Positions 55,945-64,000 of a DNA stretch of 64,000 bases are shown one piece after another. This DNA is from Occallatibacter riparius. GTDB taxonomy: Bacteria; Acidobacteriota; Terriglobia; Terriglobales; Acidobacteriaceae. The stretch's first letter is position 1. Each line of letters starts with the position of its first letter. Under the pieces are notes generated by a model. It was not told the DNA's origin. It saw only the letters and a list, made by a program, of their open reading frames with translations, and ran no database searches. Both the position numbers and the translations under genes were made by a program. The DNA lies in NCBI RefSeq assembly GCF_025264625.1, contig NZ_CP093313.1, positions 5,580,001 to 5,644,000 of the forward strand. Direction: 5' to 3'.

Positions 55945-56565
55945 ATGCCTGTAGCCGACGAAATCACCATAAACTCTGCCGTCCAACGCTGCGTCAACGC
56001 CTGGCGCGAAGCCCTCACCCGCAAAAACTGCAAAGACCCCGTCGATCCCGGCGTCTGGGAGCGCGACTACGCCGGCAAGGCCTACCGCAAGGCACTCCCC
56101 TGGCTCTCCACCCCTGACAACGTCGACGCCTTCATCGCCTGCGTAGCCCAGGGACTCGCCATCGGCGCCATCGATCCCTCCCACGCCACCAAACTGCTTT
56201 ACGCCGCTCAGGTCGCCATCACCTCCCGCCGCGCCCGCCTCCAGGCCGACAAAGAAGCGCGCGCCGAAAAAGCCGACCGCGCGAAGAAGGAGGCCAGCAC
56301 CCCCAGCCCCTCCCCCCTAGGCACGAAGGGCGCCGACGGGGCAATGGCCGCACCGCAGGTGCCCGCACCGCAGGCGCCGCAGGTGACTCGAGATCGGATG
56401 GATGCGCTTCTGAAGGAGTATTACGCCGGCCAGATCCCCACCGAGCCAGCCCCGGAGCCCTTCAGCCCGACTCTCAAGAAAGCCCCAGCCCAGGCACCCC
56501 CACCCCCCTCCCCCTTGCGCACGGATGACCGCGAAGCCGCCGTCGGCAGCACCGCAGGTGCCTGA
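55945..56565 (+). CDS. Lineage-specific hypothetical protein with Pro/Ala-rich tail
   Basis: A 206-residue soluble protein. The first 105 residues are helical (VQRCVNAWREALTRK, ALPWLSTPDNVDAFIACVAQ, HATKLLYAAQVAITSRRARL) and resemble a family I know as multi-copy in acidobacterial genomes; the role is unknown. The rest is proline/alanine-rich. Two mini-hairpin repeats lie inside the reading frame (56346-56363, giving AAPQVPAPQ, and 56545-56562 at the stop), so part of the tail seems to have been built by repeat insertion. Confidence 0.65.
   Translation: MPVADEITINSAVQRCVNAWREALTRKNCKDPVDPGVWERDYAGKAYRKALPWLSTPDNVDAFIACVAQGLAIGAIDPSHATKLLYAAQVAITSRRARLQADKEARAEKADRAKKEASTPSPSPLGTKGADGAMAAPQVPAPQAPQVTRDRMDALLKEYYAGQIPTEPAPEPFSPTLKKAPAQAPPPPSPLRTDDREAAVGSTAGA
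56346..56363. repeat. Mini-hairpin repeat within a gene
   Basis: 18-base unit ggccgcaccgcaggtgcc with the palindrome gcacc-gca-ggtgc. Partial copies follow directly up to about 56384. It is in frame in the host gene. Confidence 0.65.
56545..56562. repeat. Mini-hairpin repeat at the stop codon of the hypothetical gene
   Basis: ggcagcaccgcaggtgcc differs in two bases from the 18-base unit at 56346; the palindrome is intact. The gene's TGA follows at once. Confidence 0.6.
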
Positions 56566-56619
56566 CTTGCTGCTTTTGTGAAAGGAAGAGGACCCCACCC
56601 CCCAGGGAAGGCAAGAACC

Positions 56620-56653
56620 GCGCCAGAGGCGCAGTGGCCGCACCGCAGGTGCC
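56620..56653. repeat. Paired mini-hairpins, intergenic
   Basis: gcgcc-aga-ggcgc at 56620-56632, then the 18-base gcaccgcaggtgc unit at 56636-56653. This repeats the two-hairpin layout seen at 52501-52534. Confidence 0.65.
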
Positions 56654-56820
56654 GCCAACCCGCCAGGAAGGACCATTAATAGCTACTCGCACTTGCCGCT
56701 TCACCCCACGCCCACACGCATCACAGGAGATCCCTGCTTGCACACAATGACCCCTCAAATTGCTCTCCTTTGAAGCATCCCCGCCACTGCTCTACACTGA
56801 TGAGTCTTTCAGGACTCCTC

Positions 56821-57957
56821 ATGCGCGCTTGCATCCTTGGGTTCCTTCTCTTCATTCCGGCTCTCGACGCATCTGCCCAGACGCGCATGACCGTTGCCGA
56901 AGCTGAAGCGCTCTTCGGCAATCTGCACGGCGATGCACTCGCCGCCCGCCTCCGCACCGCCGACTTCTCCGAGCGCGTCAGCAACGCTCGCCTGACGCAA
57001 TGGCAATCCTCCATCGCAGACCAGAAGACCCGCGAACTCCTCCGCGCCACGGCCGATCTGTCGGCCTTCCTCCCCCCTCCCGCATCGGACATCCCCGACG
57101 CAGCCCCTCCTGATGCCGCCGCTCAACAGGCTATCCTCGCTCGCGCCCGCGCCTACACAGCCGAACTCCGCCCGCGCCTTCCAAACTTCACCGCGCAGCG
57201 AACCACCACACATTACGAGCTTGCATCACGCGACCAACTGGAACAGGAGGAGCGCTCCATGCAACTCGCCCACATGACCCGCGCTCGCATCGGCTACACC
57301 TCGCTTGGCGCCTGGTCGCACGACCAGCATTGGTTCAAGCTGGGCATCAGTTGGAGCACCGTCACCTACACCGGCGGCCAGGAAACCCGCTCCGCGGAAT
57401 CGAGTTCCTCGCGGCAGTTGCCCCTCTCCGAACACGGTCTGTCCAGCTCCGGAGAGTTCGGCTCCATCCTCTCCCTGCTCGATCGGGACGCGGCGCACGG
57501 ATCAATCGCCTGGCATCATTGGGAAAACGGACCGCGCGGCCTGCTTGCCGTCTTCCGCTGCTCCGTTCCCAAGGATCAGTCGCACTTCGAGGTCGAAATT
57601 CCCGGAACGCTTCTGGGCATGTCGCCCTCGGGCAGAACGCCGCCTTATCAGTGCGAGATCGCCGTCGATCCCACAGATGGAAGCATCTTTCGGATCGCCA
57701 TGCGCGTCGACGAGGATCCCGACCAGGCTGTGATCACAGGCGTCGTCGTCGAATATGCTCCCGTCACAATCGGCGGCCGCGTCTTCGTCTGCCCGGTGCA
57801 CTCCGTCGGCGTCTACTCCACCCGCGAGGCCACCGGCAAACACTCATCTCCTAGCCAATACCACCGCTTCATCAATGATGTGACCTTCACTCAGTACCAC
57901 CTCTTCGGTTCGGAGTCGCGCATCATCCCCGACACGCCGACGAAGGCGCAACCTTAG
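56821..57957 (+). CDS. Exported protein homologous to the VWFA protein's C-terminal module
   Basis: A 378-residue protein with signal peptide (MRACILGFLLFIPALDASAQ). The rest matches the C-terminal half of the VWFA-type protein at 27174-29330 along its length: LPPPASDIPDAAPPD, QAILARARAYTAELRPRLPN, CEIAVDPTDGSIFRI, VVVEYAPVTIGGRVFVCP and FINDVTFTQYHLFGSESRI all have counterparts there. It lacks the VWA half. ATG 56821 is used because AGGA lies six bases upstream; an ATG at 56800 is possible. Function unknown; exported or surface-associated. Confidence 0.78.
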   Translation: MRACILGFLLFIPALDASAQTRMTVAEAEALFGNLHGDALAARLRTADFSERVSNARLTQWQSSIADQKTRELLRATADLSAFLPPPASDIPDAAPPDAAAQQAILARARAYTAELRPRLPNFTAQRTTTHYELASRDQLEQEERSMQLAHMTRARIGYTSLGAWSHDQHWFKLGISWSTVTYTGGQETRSAESSSSRQLPLSEHGLSSSGEFGSILSLLDRDAAHGSIAWHHWENGPRGLLAVFRCSVPKDQSHFEVEIPGTLLGMSPSGRTPPYQCEIAVDPTDGSIFRIAMRVDEDPDQAVITGVVVEYAPVTIGGRVFVCPVHSVGVYSTREATGKHSSPSQYHRFINDVTFTQYHLFGSESRIIPDTPTKAQP

Positions 57958-58568
57958 TCTTGCTGTCCGCTTTGGATGATGTCTCCTAGTTGAAGGGAGG
58001 TCAGCCGACGCTCTCCGCGGAACGAGCAGATCAGATAGCAGGCGGTCCAGATCCCGACGGGAATGTAGGAGTAATCCTGCTGGCCTTCCCAGCCGTCATG
58101 GCTCAGGAATACGGCGGCAATCAAGGCCAACAGGGCAACCGCGCGGAGCATCCATCGTGCAGTGCGGCGCGCAATCCCCTTCCGGACAACACCGATTCCG
58201 GCAACTTGCTGATCAACCCAGCTCCCGATCGGCCACCAGACAAACGGCACGAACAATACACTGAATCCCATAATCGAGGCGTCGGTTTCACGGCCCAGCA
58301 CCGTTGCGAGCACCGCGCCCCCGAACATTGCGGGCAAATTCAGAATTGCCGCGATTTTGTCGCAAAGCGATGGCGGTGGAGACGTTATCGGCTCAAAACT
58401 GACCGTTCCGCCTTCCTCCTGGAGGACCGCGGCCTGGACCACCGGAATAGAGAGCGCGGACCGTTGAACCGCCGCCCGCTCATGGGCCGCCGTCACCGCG
58501 AACAGGATCAACTGAACAAGCGTCATCACCAAGGGCAATAACCAGCGGAATCTGATTCTCTCGAGCAT
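57954..58568 (-). CDS. Membrane protein of unknown function
   Basis: A 204-residue protein with about four membrane helices (RWLLPLVMTLVQLILFAV; LNLPAMFGGAVLATVLG; FSVLFVPFVWWPIGSWVDQ; LRAVALLALIAAVFLSH) and a short soluble tail. No family recognised. Its stop overlaps the convergent upstream neighbour by four bases. It follows the membrane protein gene at 58583-59260 by 14 bases and is probably co-transcribed with it. Confidence 0.7.
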   Translation of the reverse strand: MLERIRFRWLLPLVMTLVQLILFAVTAAHERAAVQRSALSIPVVQAAVLQEEGGTVSFEPITSPPPSLCDKIAAILNLPAMFGGAVLATVLGRETDASIMGFSVLFVPFVWWPIGSWVDQQVAGIGVVRKGIARRTARWMLRAVALLALIAAVFLSHDGWEGQQDYSYIPVGIWTACYLICSFRGERRLTSLQLGDIIQSGQQD

Positions 58569-58582
58569 TCAGCAGTTCCTTT

Positions 58583-59260
58583 TCAGACCGTCGTATGCCT
58601 CTGTTGTCCGGCGCGCAGCGTATCCATCCGCTTCTTGTACAGCAGCAGCACGCTGGGCCCGAAGGACAACAGCATGATCGCGATGCCCGTTGTGATTCCG
58701 AAGCTGGTCGCAACCGGCGCCGAGCAATCGTTCCGCCGCCGCACAATCACGTGGCACGGCACTGCAATCAGCAGCTCCAGCACGCTGCCCCGCAGCAGCC
58801 ATCCAACGACCCCGGTCAGGGCCTGCACCTTGTCGCGCAGATATATATAGAAGACCAATCCCCAAGCGGCCCACAGGGCGAGGGCGATCCACAACCAGAC
58901 GTTCTCCACCATGTCGAAGAAGTGATCGCTCCAGATCGCGACAGCGATGGAAGAGAGCGCCCCGACGCACACGATCATGAACAGCATTCCGGAGATGGCC
59001 GCCGACCACCATGCAGAAGCCCTCGGCCTCAGCCTCTTCTGTGTGGTGTCCACTGAAAGGAACAGCAGCGACACCTGCCCCAGGACCAACATCCCAACCG
59101 GCACCCACGTCACCCAAGCGCCGTATGCACCGGCGACATCGCTGTAGTAGCGTGCCTCCAGAAGCCCATTCTCGCCGCCCAGCAACACTGCGAGAGGAAG
59201 CAACATGCCCACTACGATCAATGCGTAAACGACGCTGATGACAACTCCCCACCGCCGCAT
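58583..59260 (-). CDS. Six-helix membrane protein of unknown function
   Basis: A 225-residue protein with six predicted helices. The stretch ELLIAVPCHVIVRRRNDCSA followed by SFGITTGIAIMLLSFGP is a conserved pattern I remember from hypothetical proteins in several phyla, with cysteines near the membrane surface. Function unknown. First of a two-gene unit with the following membrane protein. Confidence 0.72.
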   Translation of the reverse strand: MRRWGVVISVVYALIVVGMLLPLAVLLGGENGLLEARYYSDVAGAYGAWVTWVPVGMLVLGQVSLLFLSVDTTQKRLRPRASAWWSAAISGMLFMIVCVGALSSIAVAIWSDHFFDMVENVWLWIALALWAAWGLVFYIYLRDKVQALTGVVGWLLRGSVLELLIAVPCHVIVRRRNDCSAPVATSFGITTGIAIMLLSFGPSVLLLYKKRMDTLRAGQQRHTTV

Positions 59261-59413
59261 AGCCCACCTCTTCTGCGGTCCGCGGAATTATTGCGCCCGC
59301 GGCGAACCTGCTCGCACGGACCGGACTTCTCGCTCAGGATTTGGCTGCACATAACTCTACTCCGGTTCGGCCGCTGTGTACGGAGAGTAGTGCAAGATCT
59401 CATGCGTAACGGA

Positions 59414-59439
59414 AAGGGCGTCCTGATCAGGACGCCCTT
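59414..59439 (-). terminator. Hairpin downstream of the CCA-like gene
   Basis: An 11-bp perfect stem (59414-59424 with 59429-59439, loop GATC) lies 24 bases after the minus-strand gene's stop. The T-run is weak on both strands; on position it is the likely terminator of that gene. Confidence 0.6.
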
Positions 59440-59463
59440 ATATCAATTTGCGAGGAGGAAGCC

Positions 59464-61464
59464 CTAGCGCTTTTTCCCTGCCTTTGCGCCGTTCTTCTTC
59501 GGGGGGACCTTGGCCGCCGCGTGAGGCTTCGGCTTGGCAGCCTTGGCCTTGGATGCGGGAGCCTTCGCCGGCTTGGCAGCAGCCTTGGGCACCGACTTAT
59601 GCGCCGCCGGCTTGGAATGCGGCTTCAGAGCCGCCTTCTTCACCGGAGCATGTTTCGCCGGAGCATGCGCCGCCTTCTTCGCCGGAGCAGCAGGCTTGGC
59701 AGGCGCCTTGGCCGGAGCGTGTTTCGCCGGAGCATGCTTGGCTGCCGGAGCCGCCGTTGCGGGAGCCTTGGCCGGTGCGTGCTTCGCTGGCGGATGAGCC
59801 GCAGTCTTCGCCGGAGCAGGTACCGTAACTTTCGCAGCCGGCTTGTGCGCAGGCTCGGCATGCTTCACCGGAGCAGCTTTCGCGGCTGCTTTGGGCGGAA
59901 CCGTCGGTGACTTGGCCGCACCCTGCTTTCCGCGCTTCGGTTTTGGCTCGTCTTCCTCGTCGTCGTTTTCGTCTTCCGGCTCGGGTTCGTCTTCGCCGGA
60001 CTCCTCTTCGTCGGCTTCGCCTTCGAGGTCGGCCGCGGGGATCTCGATCTCTTCGTCGTCTCCGCCCATGTCGTCGAGATCCTCGTCGCCCTCTTCGTCA
60101 GAGGCCTCTTCCTCATCCTCTTCGAAGGTCTCCTTGATCTTCTCGGCCTTGCGCCCGCGTGCCCGCTTCACCGTTACTTGCGGAGGCGGCGCCGGCGGCG
60201 AGTACGGCTCAAGGAACGCCTTCATTTCTTCGGGCGTGGTCAGTTTGCCGTCGATCAACTGCAGAAAGACCTGATGGACGATCTCATTGAAGTTGGGCAG
60301 CTCGGCCCGGATGCGCATCTCCAGCATCAGAGCGTACGGGATCTTCTGCTTGGCTTCCGGCCAGACCTTCAGGAAGTCGTTGTAACGCTCCTTGACGGCC
60401 TTGTCCTTCGAAGTAAATCCCAACCAGAGAACAGCTTCCGGATCGTAGGTGGTGAAGAGCTTGTAAGCCAGCGAGGGCTGCTGATTTTCTTTTGCCAGCA
60501 GCTGCTTCTGGAAACCCGCCGCGATGGCGTCGAGGTTATTCCACTCTTCCACGAACCCGGGCCGCAGCAGCGATTTCTTCAGGGCGGCCAGATCCTTCGG
60601 GTTCATCTTGGCCGTCAATAGCTGAATCTGCGCCGCCGAAATGTCGGCGTGGACTCCCTGCATCAGTAGTTCTACGCTCAAATCGTGTAGAGCATGTAGT
60701 TTCTCTGCGTCGGCCTTAGCCGGCGTCCAGGCTGGAAACAGGACCTTCATCCAGCCCTCGGCCTCATGCGCCTGCAGAACCTTAAGCCCATCGTCCTCAT
60801 GAGCGATCTGCTCAAGTTCCCGGCTGCGTTCCGTCGCCGAAAGTGACGCGATGACATCCTCGCCTTTGGCGTTCTCGTACCTGGTTTGCGTCCGCGGATC
60901 GAGTTCCCATCCCAGGCGCGTTTTGTACCGAGTTGCCCGGATCAACAGCGCGGGCTCATCCAGAAACCCATAATTAGATACCAGCCGAAGCGCCCGAGCC
61001 TCAATGTCGGCCACGCCGTTCAGGGGGTCCATCAGAAGGCCGTAGGAGCCATCATTGAGTGAGATGGCCATGGCGTTGACCGTAAAGTCGCGCCGTCGCA
61101 GGTCTTCCTGAATCGATGCCCAGTGGTGGGTGGCCTGGCCAGGCTTCTTGTACTCCACGCTATGCGTGCTCACCACATCTACCCGGACCGTTCCCGGAAA
61201 ACAAAGATACAGGGTCCGCGAAGCGTCGTCCTCGCCCCAGACCTTTGCGCCGAGTTTCTCCAGTGGTTTCTTGAGCTTGAGGGCGTTTCCGTAAACTGCG
61301 ACTTCAAGATCCCGGACGGCATGCCCGCTGGTAAGGTCCCGTACCGCGTCGCCGGTCAAAAACAGGATCATCTCAGCTTCACGCGCCGCATCTCGCAGCA
61401 ATCGCAACGCAACCTGCTGGTCTGCCGAGAGCCGGTTTTCCAGAAGGTAGATGTAATCTGGCAT
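59464..61464 (-). CDS. CCA-transferase/poly(A)-polymerase-like protein with acidic and Lys/Ala-rich tail
   Basis: A 666-residue protein. Residues 1-430 resemble class II tRNA nucleotidyltransferases: RRRDFTVNAMAISL, FLDEPALLIRATRY and the following helical domain are in place. The catalytic motif is altered: GDAVRD (38-43) instead of GG-VRD, and D52-L53-E54 in place of D-x-D, so CCA addition is uncertain. About 445-525 is strongly acidic (many E/D). About 525-666 is K/A/P/H-rich with KHAPAK repeats, like histone H1 tails. It may tether the enzyme to nucleic acid or act in another RNA-end reaction. Confidence 0.8.
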   Translation of the reverse strand: MPDYIYLLENRLSADQQVALRLLRDAAREAEMILFLTGDAVRDLTSGHAVRDLEVAVYGNALKLKKPLEKLGAKVWGEDDASRTLYLCFPGTVRVDVVSTHSVEYKKPGQATHHWASIQEDLRRRDFTVNAMAISLNDGSYGLLMDPLNGVADIEARALRLVSNYGFLDEPALLIRATRYKTRLGWELDPRTQTRYENAKGEDVIASLSATERSRELEQIAHEDDGLKVLQAHEAEGWMKVLFPAWTPAKADAEKLHALHDLSVELLMQGVHADISAAQIQLLTAKMNPKDLAALKKSLLRPGFVEEWNNLDAIAAGFQKQLLAKENQQPSLAYKLFTTYDPEAVLWLGFTSKDKAVKERYNDFLKVWPEAKQKIPYALMLEMRIRAELPNFNEIVHQVFLQLIDGKLTTPEEMKAFLEPYSPPAPPPQVTVKRARGRKAEKIKETFEEDEEEASDEEGDEDLDDMGGDDEEIEIPAADLEGEADEEESGEDEPEPEDENDDEEDEPKPKRGKQGAAKSPTVPPKAAAKAAPVKHAEPAHKPAAKVTVPAPAKTAAHPPAKHAPAKAPATAAPAAKHAPAKHAPAKAPAKPAAPAKKAAHAPAKHAPVKKAALKPHSKPAAHKSVPKAAAKPAKAPASKAKAAKPKPHAAAKVPPKKNGAKAGKKR

Positions 61465-61784
61465 CGAAGTTCCCCTCGTACGGGCGTCTGGCGCGCCCCA
61501 AGTGCCTCATCCAGAACCGCTTAACCAGCCACCGGCACCCGTTTCAAAAGGTCACATTAACACAACCAGGCTCGAATGACCAGACATTGCAGGTGCAAAT
61601 CTGCACCGCGGGAGGTTCATTTGGAAAACAGCCATCAGCCATCAGCTAACAACGCAACGCGAACCACACGCTTGCAAGCTGAACACGCTCGTCCGGTCGA
61701 GAAATCACCCGGGAACTGCCACACACACGGACCCGCTGAAGGCTGATGGCTCAGGGCTGACGTCTGCCGTACAATGTCAGTCCA
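61465..61784. other. 320-base divergent region with an 11-base inverted repeat
   Basis: Between the CCA-like gene (-) and the conserved gene at 61785 (+). AGCCATCAGCC at 61630-61640 and its complement at 61741-61751 form a widely spaced inverted repeat; a partial direct copy follows the first arm. It must also hold both promoters. No gene seen. Confidence 0.5.
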
Positions 61785-62279
61785 ATGGCCTCGCAACGCA
61801 AGCCGGTGATTGTACGGAAGTTCAGCCGAGATTGGGTGGCGGGCTACGCTTCGATGAGCTTCGGCCAGGGCGGCCCCGAACTCGAGATCCTCGACCTGGC
61901 CGGCAAGGTCGTATGGATCCGCTGGGAGACGGTGAAGTGGCTCTGCTATGTGCGGGAGCTGTCCACGGCGACTCCCGGCGAGACGAACCCCGAGCGGCTC
62001 AATACCAAGCGGTTCGCTGTCCGGCCCCGGACCGCGGGACTGTGGATCCGGATGACACTGAACGACGGCGACGAGCTTGAGGGACTCGCGGCGAATGACA
62101 AATCCCTGGTGGAGGGTGCCGGGCTGTTGCTTACCCCGCCTGACCAGCGCTCCAATACACAGCGGATTTTCGTTCCGCGGCAGGCAATCCAGACGATGGA
62201 AGTGTTGAGCCTCATTGGGGCGGCTAAGCGGCGGCCGGTCGCTGCCGACCAGCCCGAGCTATTTACTCCGGACATTTAG
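61785..62279 (+). CDS. Conserved hypothetical protein (DUF6982-like)
   Basis: A 164-residue soluble protein of a family I know from acidobacteria: VRKFSRDWVAGYASMSF, LEILDLAGKVVWIRWETVKW, GLWIRMTLNDGDELEGLAAN and LLLTPPDQRSNTQRIFVPRQ. The last stretch is highly conserved and the fold is probably all-beta. The name DUF6982 is from memory and needs checking. It precedes lpxD by 51 bases, possibly in the same transcript. Function unknown. Confidence 0.75.
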   Translation: MASQRKPVIVRKFSRDWVAGYASMSFGQGGPELEILDLAGKVVWIRWETVKWLCYVRELSTATPGETNPERLNTKRFAVRPRTAGLWIRMTLNDGDELEGLAANDKSLVEGAGLLLTPPDQRSNTQRIFVPRQAIQTMEVLSLIGAAKRRPVAADQPELFTPDI

Positions 62280-62295
62280 AAGGCGCGGGTGAGTT

Positions 62296-62313
62296 GGCCG
62301 CACCGCAGGTGCC
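62296..62313. repeat. Mini-hairpin repeat in the lpxD leader
   Basis: An exact copy of the 18-base ggccgcaccgcaggtgcc unit ends 17 bases before the lpxD ATG, where a hairpin could affect ribosome loading. Confidence 0.65.
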
Positions 62314-62330
62314 ATTTACAATCCAAAGCG

Positions 62331-63368
62331 ATGAAGCTAGGCGAATTGGCAAGTGCGCTGGGTGCGGAGCTGCGCGGAGACGCAGAGCTGGAAGTAACTG
62401 GCGTGAAAGGGATTGAAGAGGCTGGGCCCTCCGAGATCACCTTCGTCGCCAACCCTAAATATGCCGGCCTCGCGCGGACCACGAGCGCTGCCGCCATTCT
62501 GGTTGAGCCGGAGTTTCCGGAGATCAGCGCGGCCACGCTCAGGATCAAGAATCCCTATCATGCCTTTTCACGGGCGCTGGGTCTTTTTTATCAACCGCCT
62601 GCTTATCCGCCGGGCATTCATCCGACTGCCGCTATCGACCCCACTGCTGAGGTCGGACCGGAAGCTCACATTGGAGCGTATGTGGTGATCGGGCCGGGAG
62701 TGAGGATCGGGACGAACGCGACCATCCTGCCGCACGTGGTCATTTATCCTGGGGCGCGGATCGGCAGCCATTTCTTTGCGCACGCCCACTCGATTGTTCG
62801 CGAGCACTGCATTCTGGGCGACCATGTAACCCTTGAGAATGGAGCGGTGATCGGAGCGGATGGGTTTGGCTTCTCGAAGAACGAGCTGGGGCACTGGGTG
62901 AAGATTCCGCAGTCGGGACCAGTGCTGCTGGGGGACCGGGTCGATGTACAGGCCAATGCATGCGTCGATCGCGCGACGGTGGGGGCCACAGAGATCGGCG
63001 CGGGAGCGAAGATCGACAATCTCGTTCAGGTGGGGCACGGCTCCAAGGTGGGCGAGAATACCCTGCTCTGCGCTCAGACAGGACTGGCGGGTTCTTCGGT
63101 GGTTGGCAAAAACGCCATTCTCGCGGGGCAGACCGGTGTGGCTGGGCACTGCACGGTTGGGGATGGTGTCATTCTTACGGCGCAGTCGGCGGTGTCGCAT
63201 GACATTCCGGCGGGCAAGATGATTTCGGGATCACCCGGGTTCGATAACCGCGTGTGGCTGCGGGCGGTGACCATCTTCCAGCGGCTGCCGGAGATGTTGC
63301 GCCGGCTGGACCGGTTGGAAAAGCGGGTGAACGCAGCAGAGGAATCGGGAAAGGGCGGGCAGGAATGA
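62331..63368 (+). CDS. lpxD: UDP-3-O-acylglucosamine N-acyltransferase
   Basis: Third enzyme of lipid A synthesis: adds an acyl chain from acyl-ACP to the amino group of UDP-3-O-acylglucosamine. 345 residues. The N-terminal uridine-binding domain (ELRGDAELEVTGVKGIEEAG) is followed by a left-handed beta-helix of hexapeptide repeats, with GADGFGFSKNELGHWVKIPQ, VDRATVGATEIGAGAKIDNL and the catalytic-histidine region VAGHCTVGDG. ATG 62331 is the family start; a longer frame would include the repeat. It overlaps the next gene by four bases (ATGA). Its presence indicates a Gram-negative outer membrane. Confidence 0.95.
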   Translation: MKLGELASALGAELRGDAELEVTGVKGIEEAGPSEITFVANPKYAGLARTTSAAAILVEPEFPEISAATLRIKNPYHAFSRALGLFYQPPAYPPGIHPTAAIDPTAEVGPEAHIGAYVVIGPGVRIGTNATILPHVVIYPGARIGSHFFAHAHSIVREHCILGDHVTLENGAVIGADGFGFSKNELGHWVKIPQSGPVLLGDRVDVQANACVDRATVGATEIGAGAKIDNLVQVGHGSKVGENTLLCAQTGLAGSSVVGKNAILAGQTGVAGHCTVGDGVILTAQSAVSHDIPAGKMISGSPGFDNRVWLRAVTIFQRLPEMLRRLDRLEKRVNAAEESGKGGQE

Positions 63369-63724
63369 GGCTGAGCAACGTCGCTCTCACATTGATTGGG
63401 GCGGTGTGCCTGCTGGCCGGGTGCAAATCGCCGCATGTGCAGGTCACGGTGAAGAACCAGACCGGCGCGGATGTGAAACTGCTCGAGGTGGACTACCCGA
63501 GCGCCAGCTTCGGTGTGGACAAGCTTGGGGCCGATTCGGTGTATAGCTACTCGATTGCGCTGCAGGGCGAGGGACCGATCAAGGTGCAGTACACCGCACC
63601 TGACCAGAAGCAGCCTCAGGTGACGGGGCCGACGGTAAACGAGGGGCAGGCAGGCAAGCTGGAGATCGTTCTGCTGCCGGGCGGGAAGGCCGAATTCCAC
63701 CCCGAATTACATAGCGGTAAGTGA
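63365..63724 (+). CDS. Small lipoprotein of unknown function
   Basis: A 119-residue lipoprotein with lipobox LLAGC following MRLSNVALTLIGAVC. The mature part is a small beta domain (VQVTVKNQTGADVKLLEVDY, GPIKVQYTAPDQKQ, GKLEIVLLPGGKAEFHPEL) without a recognised motif. Its ATG overlaps the lpxD stop, so it is probably translationally coupled to lipid A synthesis. An outer-membrane location is likely. Confidence 0.8.
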   Translation: MRLSNVALTLIGAVCLLAGCKSPHVQVTVKNQTGADVKLLEVDYPSASFGVDKLGADSVYSYSIALQGEGPIKVQYTAPDQKQPQVTGPTVNEGQAGKLEIVLLPGGKAEFHPELHSGK

Positions 63725-63786
63725 ACCTGATTCAGCCTTGGGGCATTACAGAAAGCCCGCGTCCAGACGTGCTAATCTGCACTTTG

Positions 63787-64000
63787 GTGGCCTCTCAATT
63801 TATCCCTATATTTCAGACTGAATACCGGGCGCTGCGGCCGCGTGCGCCCATGCCGCCGTTCCATATCCGATTCCGGCGGTTTGTCTCGTTGAACACGACG
63901 ATCCGGCTGCGGGAAGCGCAGATCTACGTCAGCCTTTCGGACCTGCTGGAGGGTGCGCCCGAGTCGGTGATTCGGGCGATCGCGCATATTCTGCTGGCGA
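63787..64000 (+). CDS. Start of a SprT/M48-like metallopeptidase gene, cut by the window end
   Basis: The first 71 codons of a frame from GTG 63787 (an ATG at 63850 is an alternative). FHIRFRRFVSLNTTIRL and VSLSDLLEGAPESVIRAIAH resemble the N-terminus of acidobacterial SprT-like zinc peptidases as I remember them. The HExxH site would lie beyond the window, so the call rests on partial data. GAACCTG-rich spacer precedes it and no clear Shine-Dalgarno is seen. Confidence 0.5.
   Translation, partial: MASQFIPIFQTEYRALRPRAPMPPFHIRFRRFVSLNTTIRLREAQIYVSLSDLLEGAPESVIRAIAHILLA

Noticed and set aside
59600..59800. Regular DNA repeats resembling a repeat array
   Set aside because: They encode the KHAPAK-type protein repeats of the CCA-like gene's tail; unit spacing and in-frame translation rule out a CRISPR array.

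Overview
The window is GC-rich, almost fully coding DNA from a Gram-negative bacterium, most likely an Acidobacteriota of class Terriglobia. The pointers are a protein with the VWFA-related acidobacterial architecture, several small families I know mainly from acidobacterial genomes, LpxD (lipid A synthesis), secreted multiheme and GH78 proteins, and short intergenic palindromes of a kind common in that group. I see no tRNA, rRNA, CRISPR array, insertion sequence or phage region.

Layout. 0-4 kb: a secreted alpha-L-rhamnosidase (-) divergent from rdgB (+). 4.1-8.2 kb: a succinate dehydrogenase operon, sdhC - AhpD-like gene - sdhA - sdhB, closed by a strong terminator. 8.2-20.8 kb (-): a twelve-gene complex I operon nuoABCDIHJKLMMN. 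It has two nuoM genes and no nuoEFG; NuoL has a lengthened C-terminal lateral-helix region, as expected of a complex with an extra antiporter subunit. 21.2-27.1 kb (+): secreted and envelope proteins (a toroid/Ig-like protein, an outer-membrane barrel, a sulfatase, a small exported protein). 27.2-36.8 kb: a VWFA-type protein, a membrane protein, a pentaheme cytochrome with TPRs, small genes, a PD-(D/E)XK-like protein, a small cytochrome c and a Na/Pi cotransporter.

36.8-51.9 kb is the most interesting region. A nine-gene minus-strand operon encodes an RsbW-like kinase, an RsbV-like STAS protein, a Cache chemoreceptor, two CheW proteins, CheR-TPR, a CheA-REC hybrid, CheB and a response regulator fused to a PP2C phosphatase. 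This is a Wsp-like chemosensory pathway whose output is a phosphatase for partner switching instead of a diguanylate cyclase. Divergent from it is a five-gene ABC importer operon of the TrpXYZ/ABC_sub_bind type, with two binding proteins, a permease, an ATPase and a STAS protein carrying a C-terminal domain I do not recognise. The obvious reading is that uptake and sensing of one ligand are coupled to a partner switch, with STAS domains on both sides of the divergent promoter region.

52-64 kb: a mixed housekeeping and accessory region: an APC-family permease, a zinc-ribbon Gly-rich protein, DUF2141, lineage-specific proteins, two membrane proteins, a CCA-transferase-like protein with a long acidic and then histone-H1-like tail, a conserved acidobacterial protein, lpxD with a lipoprotein gene overlapping its stop, and the 5' end of a probable metallopeptidase gene. 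Mini-hairpin repeats are scattered here, inside genes and in leaders.
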